Assembly: GCA_951799405.1 (NCBI GenBank)
Contig: OX637339.1
Coordinates: 18,414,001 to 18,478,000, forward strand
DNA: 64,000 nt
Origin: Agapetus fuscipes
Lineage: Eukaryota > Arthropoda > Insecta > Trichoptera > Glossosomatidae
Direction of reading: 5' to 3'
The position numbers and the translations under genes were made by a program. Below the pieces are notes generated by a model. The model saw nothing but the letters and a program-made list of their open reading frames with translations, did no database searches and was not told the origin of the DNA. Positions 21,525 through 30,994 of this stretch are shown piece after piece (the stretch's first letter is position 1; each line of letters opens with the position of its first letter).

Positions 21525-21590
21525 CTGCTGCACCTGCATCTGGGCTATGCGCGCCGTGTTCTCCTTGATGCTCGCCGAGTCTATTGTGTT
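21482..21590 (-). CDS. par-1: par-1/MARK exon 10: NTIDS spacer motif
   Basis: A 109-nt exon with acceptor ATTCCAG before 21590 and donor TTA|GTGAGT at 21481. It enters in phase 0 and leaves in phase 1. It encodes NTIDSASIKENTARIAQ, then MQVQQGTTRPSPALPKLEL. The NTIDS-IKENTAR motif follows FKRQ of exon 9 and is a conserved spacer block of insect par-1. The 3' half and donor are repeated seven times in the adjacent intron, so there are eight candidate donors here; only this copy has the complete 5' half with a good acceptor. Confidence 0.93.
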
Positions 21591-21649
21591 CTGGAATGCA
21601 TACAACAAACAGTGTTTAGTATCTGTAGAACAATCATCAGGCTGAGACA

Positions 21650-22080
21650 TATTTGCCGAATAGAATATCAGAGCCTGGAGAGAATATCTGCAGAGACAAT
21701 CTTAAAGAAATGCGGGACAGTACAAAGTTTGGTTTTAATTTTTGTAAGCAGGCATACAGCATGTAGAAGGGGAAACATCATTATTAGCGTTCTTTATGGT
21801 GGGGGTAGTCACAGATAGGTGGCAGTCGTACAGATGGTGTATGTCTGTTTCTTTCCGTAGAAACAAACGAGCCATATGATAATAGGTATACCATGAAGAA
21901 ATGAGACAAAAGTTATCAGTGTCATATGTCAAAAAGAGACTTAAAATAACAACAATTTCATTTTTACCACTAGTTGCCTGAAAAGTGATTAATTCATAAT
22001 AGATTATAGACTTATAATCAGTCTCAGTTTCAATCAACTATAATCAGTTTCCAGGCAGTCCTTCTTTCTATTAAAAGGAC
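21650..22080. other. Intron DNA, nothing assigned
   Basis: Intron between exons 10 and 9. ORFs at 21612-21818 and 21735-22037 show no recognisable similarity. Confidence 0.45.
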
Positions 22081-22086
22081 GCCTTA

Positions 22087-22652
22087 GGGCCGGTCTTATA
22101 AACGAGAGACCAAATATTGGTAAGTATCTCGACAATTAACTTACGGATGGACGTTTACGGACTAATCTTACCGATGGTCGTCCTATAAAGCTTTTTTACC
22201 CGTCCGTTAGTTTTCAATAATGCATTCGTATTTTTGATGATTTTTTCCGTGCATTCATGAACATACGTCACCCGTTTGCTGTCAGAGACGAAACATAACC
22301 TAAAGTTGCTTATGACAAATACGAAAATGACTAATACAGCCCAATTTAAATGAATTCTCTATCACTGTCGGAAGAAATTATCTTCAACAGGATAGAGCGT
22401 AGAAGTCCAATGACACGCAAAACTCACCGCAAAGAAACGATGCTTTGACAGCTGACCTAACCTCAAACCAACCTTAACTAACCGGCCGGTATCTGCCATT
22501 AATCAATGGGTCGGCTGTCGGTTAGATCTGTCGGTAACTTTTTACGGAAATAAAAGTAACGGATTCTTATAAGGTGAAAAATGTGACGTTTGTATTATAT
22601 TTCGGTAAATCTGGTACGACATTGAACTAACGGATGTTTATAAGACCAGCCC
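22087..22652. mobile_element. 566-bp TIR element, Harbinger-like TTA duplication
   Basis: Terminal inverted repeats GGGCCGGTCTTATAAAC (left) and GTTTATAAGACCAGCCC (right), flanked by TTA at 22084-22086 and 22653-22655. It contains a further CCGTCCGTTAG/CTAACGG-type internal symmetry and no long ORF. It ends 120 bp before the splice donor of exon 9. Confidence 0.85.
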
Positions 22653-22772
22653 TTAGGGTGCACTCTTTTGGGCACGCCAATCGGCTCTGATGCTCCTTTC
22701 ATGTTGATCGATGGCTGCAGGGCACAGGAGAAGTTGGAGGTGCATCATTTGAGAGAGAACTAGAGCAGTTAC

Positions 22773-23002
22773 CTGTCTCTTGAAGTTGTTGTTGGTGTTG
22801 TTGGTGGTGGTGGTGGTTGTGGTGGTGGTGGTCTGCGGCTGCCCTGCTCCCCCCGGCGCCCCTGCTCCCCCCGGCGCCCCGGCCGCGCCCCTCTGCAGCC
22901 CCTCCCCCCCTGAGGAGGCCCGCCGCGACGTGGGCTTGGCCGAGGTGGCTGAGATGGAGCGGTGGACGCCGCGGTGCGAGGGCGACGCTGCTGCCACTCC
23001 AC
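22773..23002 (-). CDS. par-1: par-1/MARK exon 9: spacer with poly-Thr run
   Basis: A 230-nt exon with acceptor GTCTGCAG before 23002 and donor CAG|GTAACT at 22772. It enters with 2 nt and leaves in phase 0. It encodes GVAAASPSHRGVHRSISATS, then KPTSRRASSGGEG, two GAPGGA repeats, ten consecutive Thr, an Asn-rich run and FKRQ. SPSHRGVHRSISA-S and RRASSG are family spacer motifs and likely basophilic phosphosites. The Gly/Ala-Pro and Thr/Asn tracts are low-complexity expansions. Strong ORFs on the opposite strand arise from the GC-rich composition. Confidence 0.93.
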
Positions 23003-23214
23003 CTGCAGACACAGACAACACATCTTCAGTTCACAGCCTCAATGAAATAAATACGTTACTGGTGATTTTTCACTTTGCTAGGCATAAAAGAAACTCCCCG
23101 TCTTTTGAGACAAAAAATTGGATATTTAATATGATAACAAAGAATTGGGTGGCTTGATTACGGCAGAAAATTGCTGGCTCTCTAGAGATTAATTATTTTA
23201 TACCCAAGATCTAG

Positions 23215-23300
23215 CGCAGTGGTGGGCCAACATTCTTAATGGGGGAACATAAAGTTTAAGGCATTTCAGAGAAGGGCCAGATTTATAGGGAAATCATAAA
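23215..23300. repeat. hAT-like fragment
   Basis: CAGTGGTGGGCCAACATTC with a downstream GGGCCAGATTTATAGG resembles the end of a hAT-type element; only one end is seen. Confidence 0.4.
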
Positions 23301-23315
23301 AAAATATTACAGCGT

Positions 23316-23600
23316 TACACATATGTGGGGCTTAGTTGCAGTGTAACTTCTTGCCCTGCTATCCCCATGTTTCGCATGTGGCGAGTGGAACCTATTTATT
23401 TTTAGAGGTAAGGAGGCTGGCCTTCGCCAACCCCTTCAGTTGAAATAGGGGTTTCCCAGCTCCAAAAGGGGCTGGTACTGATTTCTTGTGAAAGCTGAGT
23501 AAACCTTGACGGCATTTTATTTTGGGGTTAACACCCTCGGTGGGATTCGAACCCAAGCTCACGGCATGGAATGCAAGCACTCTAGCAAACGAACAATCGA
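23316..23600 (-). repeat. SINE-A copy
   Basis: Minus-strand B box GGGTTCGAATCCCACC is intact. The A box is partly lost (GTTCGTTTGCTAGAGTGC). The body has an internal deletion around the GAAATGATTTCC block. Confidence 0.8.
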
Positions 23601-23904
23601 AGCCGTTGAAATAAATTGCTACCTAGATCTAGGGTGTCAAGAGTCATAATGTGTCACATTGAGAAAAAAATGTTTTTCTTGGCGGTCTCTCAAACCATGG
23701 GCGGCAATCGGTTTTATGTCCTTGCAAACTGAAAAAGCACACGCACCAAACACTATTCCATACTTGCAGAAAGGCTCTTAAGACCAATGTTCTACTTTTT
23801 CTAGCGAGTTTGTCCACTCATAGAATGCCCTATGTGTGATTGAGCACAATTTACACCCTGTAGGTGAGTTGTTGAACAGATATATAGTTGTGTGATCAGC
23901 TTAC

Positions 23905-24004
23905 CGATTGTAGGGACCTCTCGGTTGGTGGCATTGGGCTGCTGGCCTCCAGCGATGTTGCGTAATGATAATGAAGAGCCCGACCGTGAACCATCTGACT
24001 CCGG
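23905..24004 (-). CDS. par-1: par-1/MARK exon 8: post-UBA spacer
   Basis: A 100-nt exon with acceptor TTTCAG before 24004 and donor TCG|GTAAGC at 23904. It enters in phase 0 and leaves in phase 1. It encodes PESDGSRSGSSLSLRNIAGG, then NATNREVPTI. The PESDGSRSGSSLSLRN stretch directly after the UBA exon is a strongly conserved, diagnostic sequence of par-1 proteins. Confidence 0.95.
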
Positions 24005-24344
24005 CTGAAACACAAACAAACAAGTCAATCAAATGTGGCACGCGGAACCTAGTTTTTACCACAGACAAAGAGGCCGGCTTTCCGCCAACCCTGTCACTTG
24101 ATAGAGGAGTTTGGTTATTAAATCTGATGACCAAAACAATAGAGTACAGCAAAGAAATTGAGACCATTTTCTTTAAAACTCGGCATTCACTAGCTGATGT
24201 TCAAGGATAGCCCATCCATCAAACTTCCTTTTCTGTACAATGTCATTTTTTACACAAAGGTGTAAGCTTGCCATTTTTTTCATTTTTAGGGTTACCGACA
24301 ATTAACTGCACCAAAGACACCATGCAATATAAAATACCTGCATT

Positions 24345-24655
24345 ATTTATGGTGTTTACCCAGCTCTTCTTGTGAGAGCTGAGGAAACCTTGCCGGTATT
24401 TTATTTTGGGTTTTGAAATAAACACCTTAACCCCTGGAGTGCCTGTGATTTTCTGGCATAGCAGTATTTCATGCGATTTTTGATCTTAAAGCTGTGTAAA
24501 AACCAAAAATAATCGCATTTAGTACTATGAGCGCGGATCCACGTTCCGGCACTTGAGAGGTTAACGGGAAATCATTTCTGGAACCCTCGGTGGGATTCGA
24601 TCCCGAGCTCTCTGTATGGGATGCAAGCACTCTACTGACTGAACTATTGACCAGA
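24345..24655 (-). repeat. SINE-A copy carrying a TTAA insertion
   Basis: Body 24345-24430 and head-containing half 24561-24655 (GGGATTCGATCCCGAGCTC on the plus strand) flank a 130-bp insert at a TTAA. Orientation is minus. Confidence 0.85.
24431..24560. mobile_element. 130-bp piggyBac-like MITE in SINE-A
   Basis: TTAA at 24427-24430 and 24561-24564 flank ends CCCCTGGAGTGCC and GGCACTTGAGAGG, imperfect inverted repeats of about 13 bp. The CC-starting termini at TTAA are piggyBac-like. It is a different family from the MITE at 9014. Confidence 0.8.
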
Positions 24656-24689
24656 TGCAGATTCACAAAAGAATGATGACAAACTGCTC

Positions 24690-24860
24690 TGGGCTGAAAG
24701 TCTCATCACCACGGTAATTCTTACCTACCGAATGTCTGTAATATTTGTATGAAGACTAATCAGCTGTTCACTTGCGGCCATCTTGGATTGACAGGTCTTC
24801 ATACAAATATAACCGATATTCGGCAGGTAAGAATTACCGTGGTGATGAGACTTCCAGTCC
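24690..24860. mobile_element. Foldback MITE, copy 1
   Basis: Inverted repeats CTGAAAGTCTCATCACCACG (left) and CGTGGTGATGAGACTTCCAG (right), each continuing with a GTAATTCTTACCT arm. The centre holds ATACAAATATAACCGATATT. A relative lies at 57655-57900. Confidence 0.8.
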
Positions 24861-24861
24861 T

Positions 24862-24982
24862 GAAGGAAGTAAAAAAGTGGGAAGGCCCAGACTGAGATGG
24901 AGGAATGAAGTTGTGATGAATGTGGCTCCGCTTCTACAAGTTGTGAACTGGACAGCGGCTCCAGAGGACAGGTGGAGTTGAA
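24862..24982 (+). pseudogene. RTE-type LINE C-terminal fragment
   Basis: Encodes KKVGRPRLRWRNEVVMNVA and NWTAAPEDRWS with a stop. GRPRLRW followed by NW---A-DR-W is the typical end of RTE/BovB-like polyproteins. It adjoins the foldback MITE, which may have inserted into it. Confidence 0.78.
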
Positions 24983-25057
24983 AGCAGGGGTTTGAGGAGA
25001 CTATTTCACTAGAATCGGGCTGTAGCAACATTGAAAAAGATGGATATTGATACTTAC

Positions 25058-25170
25058 ATCGGTGCTCTTTCTCCCCAGCAGCAGGTAGGTGGCGAACACG
25101 TCGTCGTACTTGGCCTCGGCCAGGGACTTCTCAATGTCCTGCCTGTTGTAGCCCAGGCAGACCAGAGCCT
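25058..25170 (-). CDS. par-1: par-1/MARK exon 7: UBA domain
   Basis: A 113-nt exon with acceptor TTGCAG before 25170 and donor GAT|GTAAGT at 25057. Two leading bases complete Glu with the last base of exon 6, and it leaves in phase 0. It encodes EALVCLGYNRQDIEKSLAEA, then KYDDVFATYLLLGRKSTD. This is the ubiquitin-associated domain that packs against the catalytic domain in MARK kinases and is needed for their activation; the LGYNR turn and the YDDVFATYLLLGRK helix are clear. Confidence 0.97.
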
Positions 25171-25333
25171 CTGCAAGACAAGCACAGCAGACCACACATG
25201 TGAGTACATCAGAACATTCCAGAATACTTAATAGACGATGATGCATTCAGACATACAACAGACAACATCATAGAACAAACATTCAGTATTTACCATTTAT
25301 TTACATGAGGCTATTCAGTGAATGAAGTAAGGC

Positions 25334-25478
25334 CCGGTATTTTCAACGTTAGCATAGCGACTTTATACTGAATGAATATAGAACACCACTTCTATCCATC
25401 AGAGGTAATTTCACATGAGCAATGTTTCTGTTGGTCTAGTCCACACGTACTGGACCAATGTGTCTTATACGCAAACGC
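25334..25478. repeat. R3 dispersed repeat, left part
   Basis: CCCGGTATTTTCAACGTTAG and ACTGGACCAATGTGTCTTAT recur at 51240-51305, 54080-54110 (inverted) and 61676-61770. The repeat continues at 25972-26190 beyond a SINE dimer, so the dimer inserted into it. Confidence 0.65.
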
Positions 25479-25971
25479 AACTAAGCTACACATATAGTGT
25501 AACTTCTTGCCTGCGTTTCCCCGAAGGTGTCGCATGTGGCGCTTCAGGACCTATTTATTTTTACAGGTAAGGGGGCCGGCCTCACACCAACCACTTTCAG
25601 TTGAAGTGAGGGTTTCCCAGCTCCCGGCGGGGCTGGTTCTCATTTCTTGTGAAGGCTGTGTACGCCTTGAGATCGAACCCTTGCTCTCGGCATGGAATGC
25701 AAGCATTCTACCAATTGAGCTATCGACCTTTTTACGAGCTTGGTCGTCGTCGCTACAAAGCGCCAATTCTCAAGCAAGACCCAGTTTCTGTAAGGGTGGA
25801 TGGACCTTTGGTGACCGGTCATTGGTAAAGGCTTTATGAATTTTTCAACACAGCGAAGAGCAAATTTGAAAATATGAATGCTATATTTTTTGTGCTCCGC
25901 CGGGAATCGAACCCACAACCCTCCCATTCAGAGTCCGAAGTGTTACCACTGAACTACGGACCGGTCCTTAT
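25479..25971 (-). mobile_element. Dimeric SINE: SINE-B head/body fused to SINE-A
   Basis: Read on the minus strand: tRNA-like head B (GTCCGTAGTTCAGTGGTAAC, B box GGGTTCGATTCCC), body B to GCGCTTTGTAGCGACGACG and ACCAAGCTCGTAAAAAGG, then directly head A (TCGATAGCTCAATTGGTAG) and body A to the GTGTAGCTTAGTTGCG end. The same fusion junction (CTCGTAAAAAGGTCGATAGC) occurs at 31240 and 55990, so the dimer itself has been mobilised. Confidence 0.88.
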
Positions 25972-26190
25972 GTCAACTGGAATTGGATTTTAAAAATATT
26001 TTTTAAAAACTCTCACATTATTGTGTTTTATATATTTTTCTTAGCTCAGATTGTGTAGAATGTGATTATTTCATGGACCATTTTATGGAAAGATCATCTT
26101 TGAATCAAATGGTAGATAAGCCAAACCAGCACTGGGGTGATGTTTTGTCAATTTTGTGGGCAGTTTCTTTTATCAGTATCTAGTCGCATA
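25972..26190. repeat. R3 dispersed repeat, right part
   Basis: TTTTAAAAATATTTTTTAAA, AACTCTCACATTATTG and TTAGCTCAGATTGTGTAGAA match 51318-51400, which is uninterrupted there. It ends near GTGGGCAGTTTCTTTTATCA, shared with 61740. Confidence 0.65.
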
Positions 26191-26257
26191 TCCTAACAAT
26201 GATTCAGATTAAACATTAGATTCATCTACCTCCTTCACTGGATTATAAATAGAGCAA

Positions 26258-26363
26258 TGGTTCCCAACTTGTGGAGAAGTATAATTTATTGTTAAAAACC
26301 CATTTTTTAATTACAATACCCTTGTATTCGGCAACAGACCACCAGTTGGGAACCACTGACAAT
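26258..26363. mobile_element. Small hAT-like MITE
   Basis: ATGGTTCCCAACTTGTGG at the left and CCACCAGTTGGGAACCACTG at the right form an imperfect inverted repeat. The right end, read inward, starts CAGTGGTTCCCAAC, a hAT-type end. No clear target duplication was found. Confidence 0.55.
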
Positions 26364-26682
26364 GAGCAAGCATTATCTTAATTTCATATAACAATACAGT
26401 AAGCCTAATTTAAAAAGAGTTTGAATCTATTTTTCAATAATGCACTATCGACATGAACAAATGATGCAAAATTTTAATAAGTACCTGTAGTATACAAAAA
26501 AAATCATACACTCATAAGCTGTGACGATTAAAAAATGTATGAAAGTTTGCGTTTCCATTTCCGCTCACTGGAGGCGTTGATAAATAAATCTTTTTATCAA
26601 GGAGTGTAGAGCAACGCAATCTTCGATACAATTTTAGTCTTCCCATGACATGTGAGCATTAGCCGGAATACTTTACAATAGG

Positions 26683-27008
26683 GGTTTTTTTTTAAGTAAT
26701 CCTGTGTGGGAGACGCCCTAGATTTTAAGAGACTCTACAGGTGTAAGACACTTTTTTTAGTGCCAGAGGCATTGTTTACGAGCTCGGTCGTAGCTACAAA
26801 GCGCTAATATTCAAGCAAGACCCAGTTGCTGTAAGGCTGAATGGACCTCTAGTGATCGGTGTTTGGTAAAGGTTTTATGAATTTTTCAACCAGCGAACAG
26901 CATATTTGAAAATATAAATGGTATATTTTTTGTGCTCCGCCAGGATTCGAACCCACAACCTTCCATTTACAAGTCTGAAGTGTTGCCACTGGATTGCGGA
27001 CCTGTCAG
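26683..27008 (-). repeat. SINE-B copy, tail 1
   Basis: Minus strand: head GTCCGCAATCCAGTGGCAAC, B box GGGTTCGAATCCTGG, body, then CTCCCACACAGGATTACTTA and A9. It carries the LINE-type poly-A tail, diverged in the middle. Confidence 0.85.
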
Positions 27009-27242
27009 GTGCAGAGAATTAAATAAAATCTTTTGTTACTCAGCGTTGATTGTTCAATCACCAAATAAAATTAATATTTTATTGTTAAATCATGATTGTA
27101 TCAGATACTAATAAAAAAAAAAAGCAATACGATTATGAAGAAGAAGACGCTAAAGGTTTTCAGTTTAACATAAAAGCTAAAATGAGTCATATAGAATCAA
27201 AAGCGGTAATCCAGGATAATTTTATAAATAGATTTGTGAAAA

Positions 27243-27415
27243 GGAATGCAGTTCAGTGACAAATTTTTCCTCTCCAGAAACCGGTTTTTACATTATAAAT
27301 AAATAATTCATGATCAATAATAACCCGATGATATCTGTTGAACCAGGGTCAAAATTATTGACAATGGGACATAGCGCTGGCGGAGTTTGAACTTGATTGC
27401 TGCCTTTGATTGTAT
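27243..27415 (-). repeat. SINE-C partial copy
   Basis: GATATCTGTTGAACCAGGGTC and ATTGACAATGGGAC with an AT palindrome upstream; the head is eroded at GGCGGAGTTTGAACTTG. Confidence 0.55.
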
Positions 27416-27659
27416 ACGACTCAAAATGTAACAAATAACATGAAGGATAATTTTTAAAATTTTACAACTATAGTTAAAGCTGACTAACCTAGAAGTTTCA
27501 CGTATAACATCTTAATAAATATTAATTAATGGATAACAAATATGATGTAGGTATGCATACACAAGACATTATCACAAAACATTATAGATAATTAAAAATA
27601 TCAAATCCCTATGATCAAGCAATTTCCTGTACATTCAAAAGTTTACAATGGAGTCAGAA

Positions 27660-27860
27660 TTAGTCAGTTTATCTGAAGACAGCCAAGAGGCTGAAACCAG
27701 TGAAACTCACTATTTGTTAGGTTTAAGTTCCTCAGTCGTCATTCAGAGAGGGTGTCTCCCGAAGACGTTAGCTATGTCGCTAACAAAACGTTGAGAATAA
27801 TGTAAGTTATTTTTAAAACGGTTCGTCTAATATCCAAGTAACAAAAAACACTGTGTAATT
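27660..27860 (+). pseudogene. Penelope-like 3' remnant
   Basis: CAAGAGGCTGAAACCAGTG, GAGGGTGTCTCCCGAAGACG and CGCTAACAAAACGTTGAG recur at 39880-39960 and 51815-51900. The gene-end-plus-GAAACGTT style resembles Penelope-like element termini. Assignment is tentative. Confidence 0.5.
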
Positions 27861-28295
27861 ATTATAATTGTAAATAAAGTCGATATTTGTTTTATTAACA
27901 AATAAAAAATATATATTTCAGTAGAATTAAACAGTGGTTTTTTTAAATATTTAATTGTTTTTAAATGTCCAGTTTAATAAAGTTTCCGCTGAAACATTTA
28001 ATAAATTGGAGTCAGAATGTTCTTTGCACGGATGTTCCATGTTTGAATTCTCCGCGGACAAAACTTCACACGTCTATGAAACTAGGGTCCTTAGAAAAGT
28101 ATGTTAAATTAAAATAACTTAAAGAATTTTATTAGTAAGGCATTAATAAATTAGTAAAAAGTTAAAATATTATTAATATTATGACGCCATTTATGAACTT
28201 TTGAAATTCCCATCAACTTGGACATTTCATACTTCAGATTCATAGCTGACTTTACAAGGCATATCTCAATATTTCAATGTTTTTAGTCACAAAAA
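27861..28295. other. AT-rich intron stretch, no feature
   Basis: Nothing recognisable beyond AT-rich sequence. Confidence 0.4.
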
Positions 28296-28299
28296 AAAT

Positions 28300-28640
28300 A
28301 ACGCAACTAAGCTGCACATACAGTGCAACATATTACTATATTATACCCAAACGGATCACATGTGACATTTGGAACCAATTTATTACCCTCGGGAGCTGGA
28401 AAACCCCCACTTCAACTGAAGTGGTTGGAGTAAGGCCGGCCCCCTTACCTGTAAAAATAAATAGGTTCGACTCGTAACATGGAACCCCTTTGGGGATTAT
28501 GCGGCACGATGTTACACTACATGTGTGGCTTAGTCACGTTTGAAATTAACACTGAAATGGGAAATCATTTCTGACACCGTTAGTGGGATTGAGCCCCAGC
28601 TCTCGGCATGGAATGCAAGCACTCTACCAACTGAATGTCA
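28300..28640. repeat. Two SINE-A copies, one nested in the other in inverse orientation
   Basis: Outer copy on the minus strand: 28300-28380 (5' region CGCAACTAAGCTGCACATAC) and 28540-28640 (GAAATGGGAAATCATTTCTG to the tRNA-like head near CTACCAACTGA). Between them, 28386-28538 is a plus-oriented SINE-A body ending ATGTGTGGCTTAGTCACG. Confidence 0.75.
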
Positions 28641-29150
28641 ATCCCTCACATTCTCCTGGTTTTGGATGCAAGCTCTCTGCCAAACAAGCTAGGACTGATG
28701 AAAATATAAATAGTTTATTTATTTTAATCAAATATTTACTTATTTATTATACATACGTTTTGTTATTGAAATATTCTCATATGGCAAACATACATGCAGT
28801 GAAATCAGCTGTGAATGCAAGTACTATCAAGTAAGTACACTACAATAAAATATATTTAGAAAATATTTAAACTTACAAGTAAAATATTCATTCTGACAAC
28901 GTAACAACATAAGACAGCCTAAGGGCCTTTTCACACAATTCATTTCAATTCCAGATTGGAAGTTACAAAGTGTACGGGTTTATATAAATATGACTGGTCC
29001 TTAGTCTAGAAATTCTTCTTTTTTGTTTTCATTTTATTTTTTTGTGCTAAAAAGGTTATCCTAGTTACAGTGCACCCTCACAGCTGTATTATTATACTTT
29101 TAGATCTTAATAAATCACAATTTTATTATGGCATTCGCTTTGTAATCGTT
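28641..29150. other. Intron DNA, nothing assigned
   Basis: AT-rich; an ORF at 28583-28834 overlaps the SINE-A head and is not a gene. Confidence 0.45.
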
Positions 29151-29154
29151 CATC

Positions 29155-29342
29155 ATTAAGGATAAAAGAAAACAACTTTGTTTTCGATTAATTTTATACC
29201 ACAACCGGTTTTGCAAACATCCGTTTGCATCATCATACTGTTGTATTAATTCAACCACCTGTTTGCGAAACCGGTTGTGGTATAAAATATATATACTCAT
29301 AGTAATCAAAAACAAAGTTGTTTTTCTTTTATCCTTAATAAA
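29155..29342. repeat. Foldback element
   Basis: AAGGATAAAAGAAAACAAC at the left pairs with GTTTTTCTTTTATCCTT at the right. Inside, TATACCACAACCGGTTTTGC pairs with GCGAAACCGGTTGTGGTATA, and GCAAACATCCGTTTGC forms the tip. One such arm is often a Penelope-like element terminus; that link is inferred. Confidence 0.75.
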
Positions 29343-29459
29343 TTACACTTAAGAATGTCTGCATTAGACTTTTCTAAGAGATTTATACTCCGAGTCACAG
29401 AGTGTGTCACCAAAACATCAGTACGGCTTTTCAGTAAATAAAATAAGTCATGTTCTCAC

Positions 29460-29656
29460 CAATGGGTGTAATCGTAAGGCACATATAACTTGTAGATTGC
29501 CAACAGGGTGGGACTGTCTAATAAGCCGTTGATGACTTTATGAGAGAGCACCATAAGGAACCCGTTGAGCTTGGTTTCTTTAGCCAGTCTCCCGAAGTAG
29601 CTCTCGTGATGCATGAATTGTGGATAATTTCCACGCAGCCTCATGAGGAGATACCT
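29460..29656 (-). CDS. Candidate orphan exon, unknown product
   Basis: A 197-nt open segment with a plausible acceptor (TTTCCTAG before 29656) and donor (TTG|GTGAGA at 29459). It encodes RYLLMRLRGNYPQFMHHESY, then FGRLAKETKLNGFLMVLS and LAIYKLYVPYDYTHW. Composition looks protein-like, not repetitive. It enters in phase 0 and leaves in phase 2. It lies between par-1 exons 6 and 7, which join in phase without it, so it is not a constitutive par-1 exon. It could be an exon of a nested gene or a decayed insertion. I do not recognise the family. Confidence 0.35.
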
Positions 29657-30580
29657 CTAGGAAATTGTTTTAGCTTTTAAACATTCTAACGTAGTTTTCC
29701 GTATACTTTGCATCAGGATAGAAGCTTCCGGGTAGCAGAAATGGGATTGTGTGAAAAGGCACTAATTTTTGTTGCTTTCTGCATGCTCTAAGGATGGAAA
29801 GAAAGAGTACAAACAGGAGAAAGTATCCACATCACCCTATCAACTGATTTATCAAAAGCCAAATCTCTTACTCCCCCGATTACAACCGCAACTAAGCTGC
29901 ACATATAGTGGGGCAAGTGGAACCTCTTTATTTATACAGAAACACATTTCCATTTAAATATTTACAGAAACACATTTTCTATGCATGTTAGGGAGACGAG
30001 TTTGTTATTCTTAATTCAAGACTAATGCTAAATTTCATCAAATTTCAGAAGAGATTTTTGTAAGTCCTCGAGACCAGTCAAATTTGATACAAACATCTTT
30101 TAGGCTATAAGTGGCTTTTGAGAAATCAGCGCCATCATTGAGACTTGGTAAAATAGTCTCTACGACCATATGAGCTAAGATCTATTTCGGAAAGTATCAA
30201 TGATGTGATATAATGTGTTTTGTATACGTTTCCCCCGCAGATTTGAACTAGAAGAAAGTATTTCTAAGAAGATGACATTCACACTAGGAGGCACTAGTAA
30301 ATTAATATTCATTCTCTCCGCCATCGTTGAGATTATGAAAAAATCCACTCCGTTGCAAAAGAAAATAAAATCCTAATATTCCGAGCAGTGCCACTTTCTT
30401 TGATGCATTTCAAACCTTCTTTGGTATCAAGAAAACATTTTGTTTGTAATCAAAAGTGGATTTTACAAACCATTTTGAAGTGGGGATGGAACCATAGTCC
30501 TCTGGAATTGAACCCAAGCGTTCTACCGGACAATTCCGGAAAGTTATTTTTCTCCCAGAAACGAGACAAATAATAATAAT
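29657..30580. other. Intron DNA with a short SINE-A fragment
   Basis: At 29885-29942 a SINE-A 5' region fragment (CGCAACTAAGCTGCACATAT, AACCTCTTTATTTATACAG). The remainder is unassigned. Confidence 0.5.
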
Positions 30581-30582
30581 AA

Positions 30583-30940
30583 TAATATTAGGATGATTTA
30601 TTTGGTGAGCGCTGTTTTTGTGTGTATCACACCTCAAGAGCCCTCTGCGAGCTTGGTCGTCGCTGTAGAAAGCGCCAATTCTCAAGCAAGACCCAGTTGT
30701 TGTAAGGTTGGATGGACCTTTCAGTGACCGGTCTTTGGTAAAGGTTTATGAATTTTTCAACTCAGCGAAGAGCACATTCGAAATATAAATGGTATATTTT
30801 TGTGCTCCGCCGGGATCCAAATCCACAACCTCCCAGTTACGAGTCCGAAGTGTTGCCACTACGGACTACGGACCGGTCCAAGATGCCAACGACATGCGGT
30901 GTACCTGAGCGGTTACCCATCCAAGTACTGTCCGCGCCAT
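30583..30940 (-). mobile_element. Chimeric SINE: partial 5S rRNA head, SINE-B, tail 2
   Basis: Minus strand order: 5S-derived segment 30883-30940 (GGCGCGGACAGTACTTGGAT, then GGTACACCGCATGTCGTTGG), tRNA-like head B (CCGTAGTGGCAACACTTCGG), body, and the CR1-like tail (GCTCTTGAGGTGTGATACAC, CAGCGCTCACCAAATAAATC) with (ATT)n. The 5S part keeps the C-box half at high identity to canonical 5S. Confidence 0.9.
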
Positions 30941-30994
30941 AAATGCATGGAAACACAGGAAATCTTTTCTTTTATCATTTCCATGTTTATATAA

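Noticed and set aside
22780..23157. Plus-strand ORF with poly-Val start
   Set aside because: Antisense of the poly-Thr tract in exon 9.
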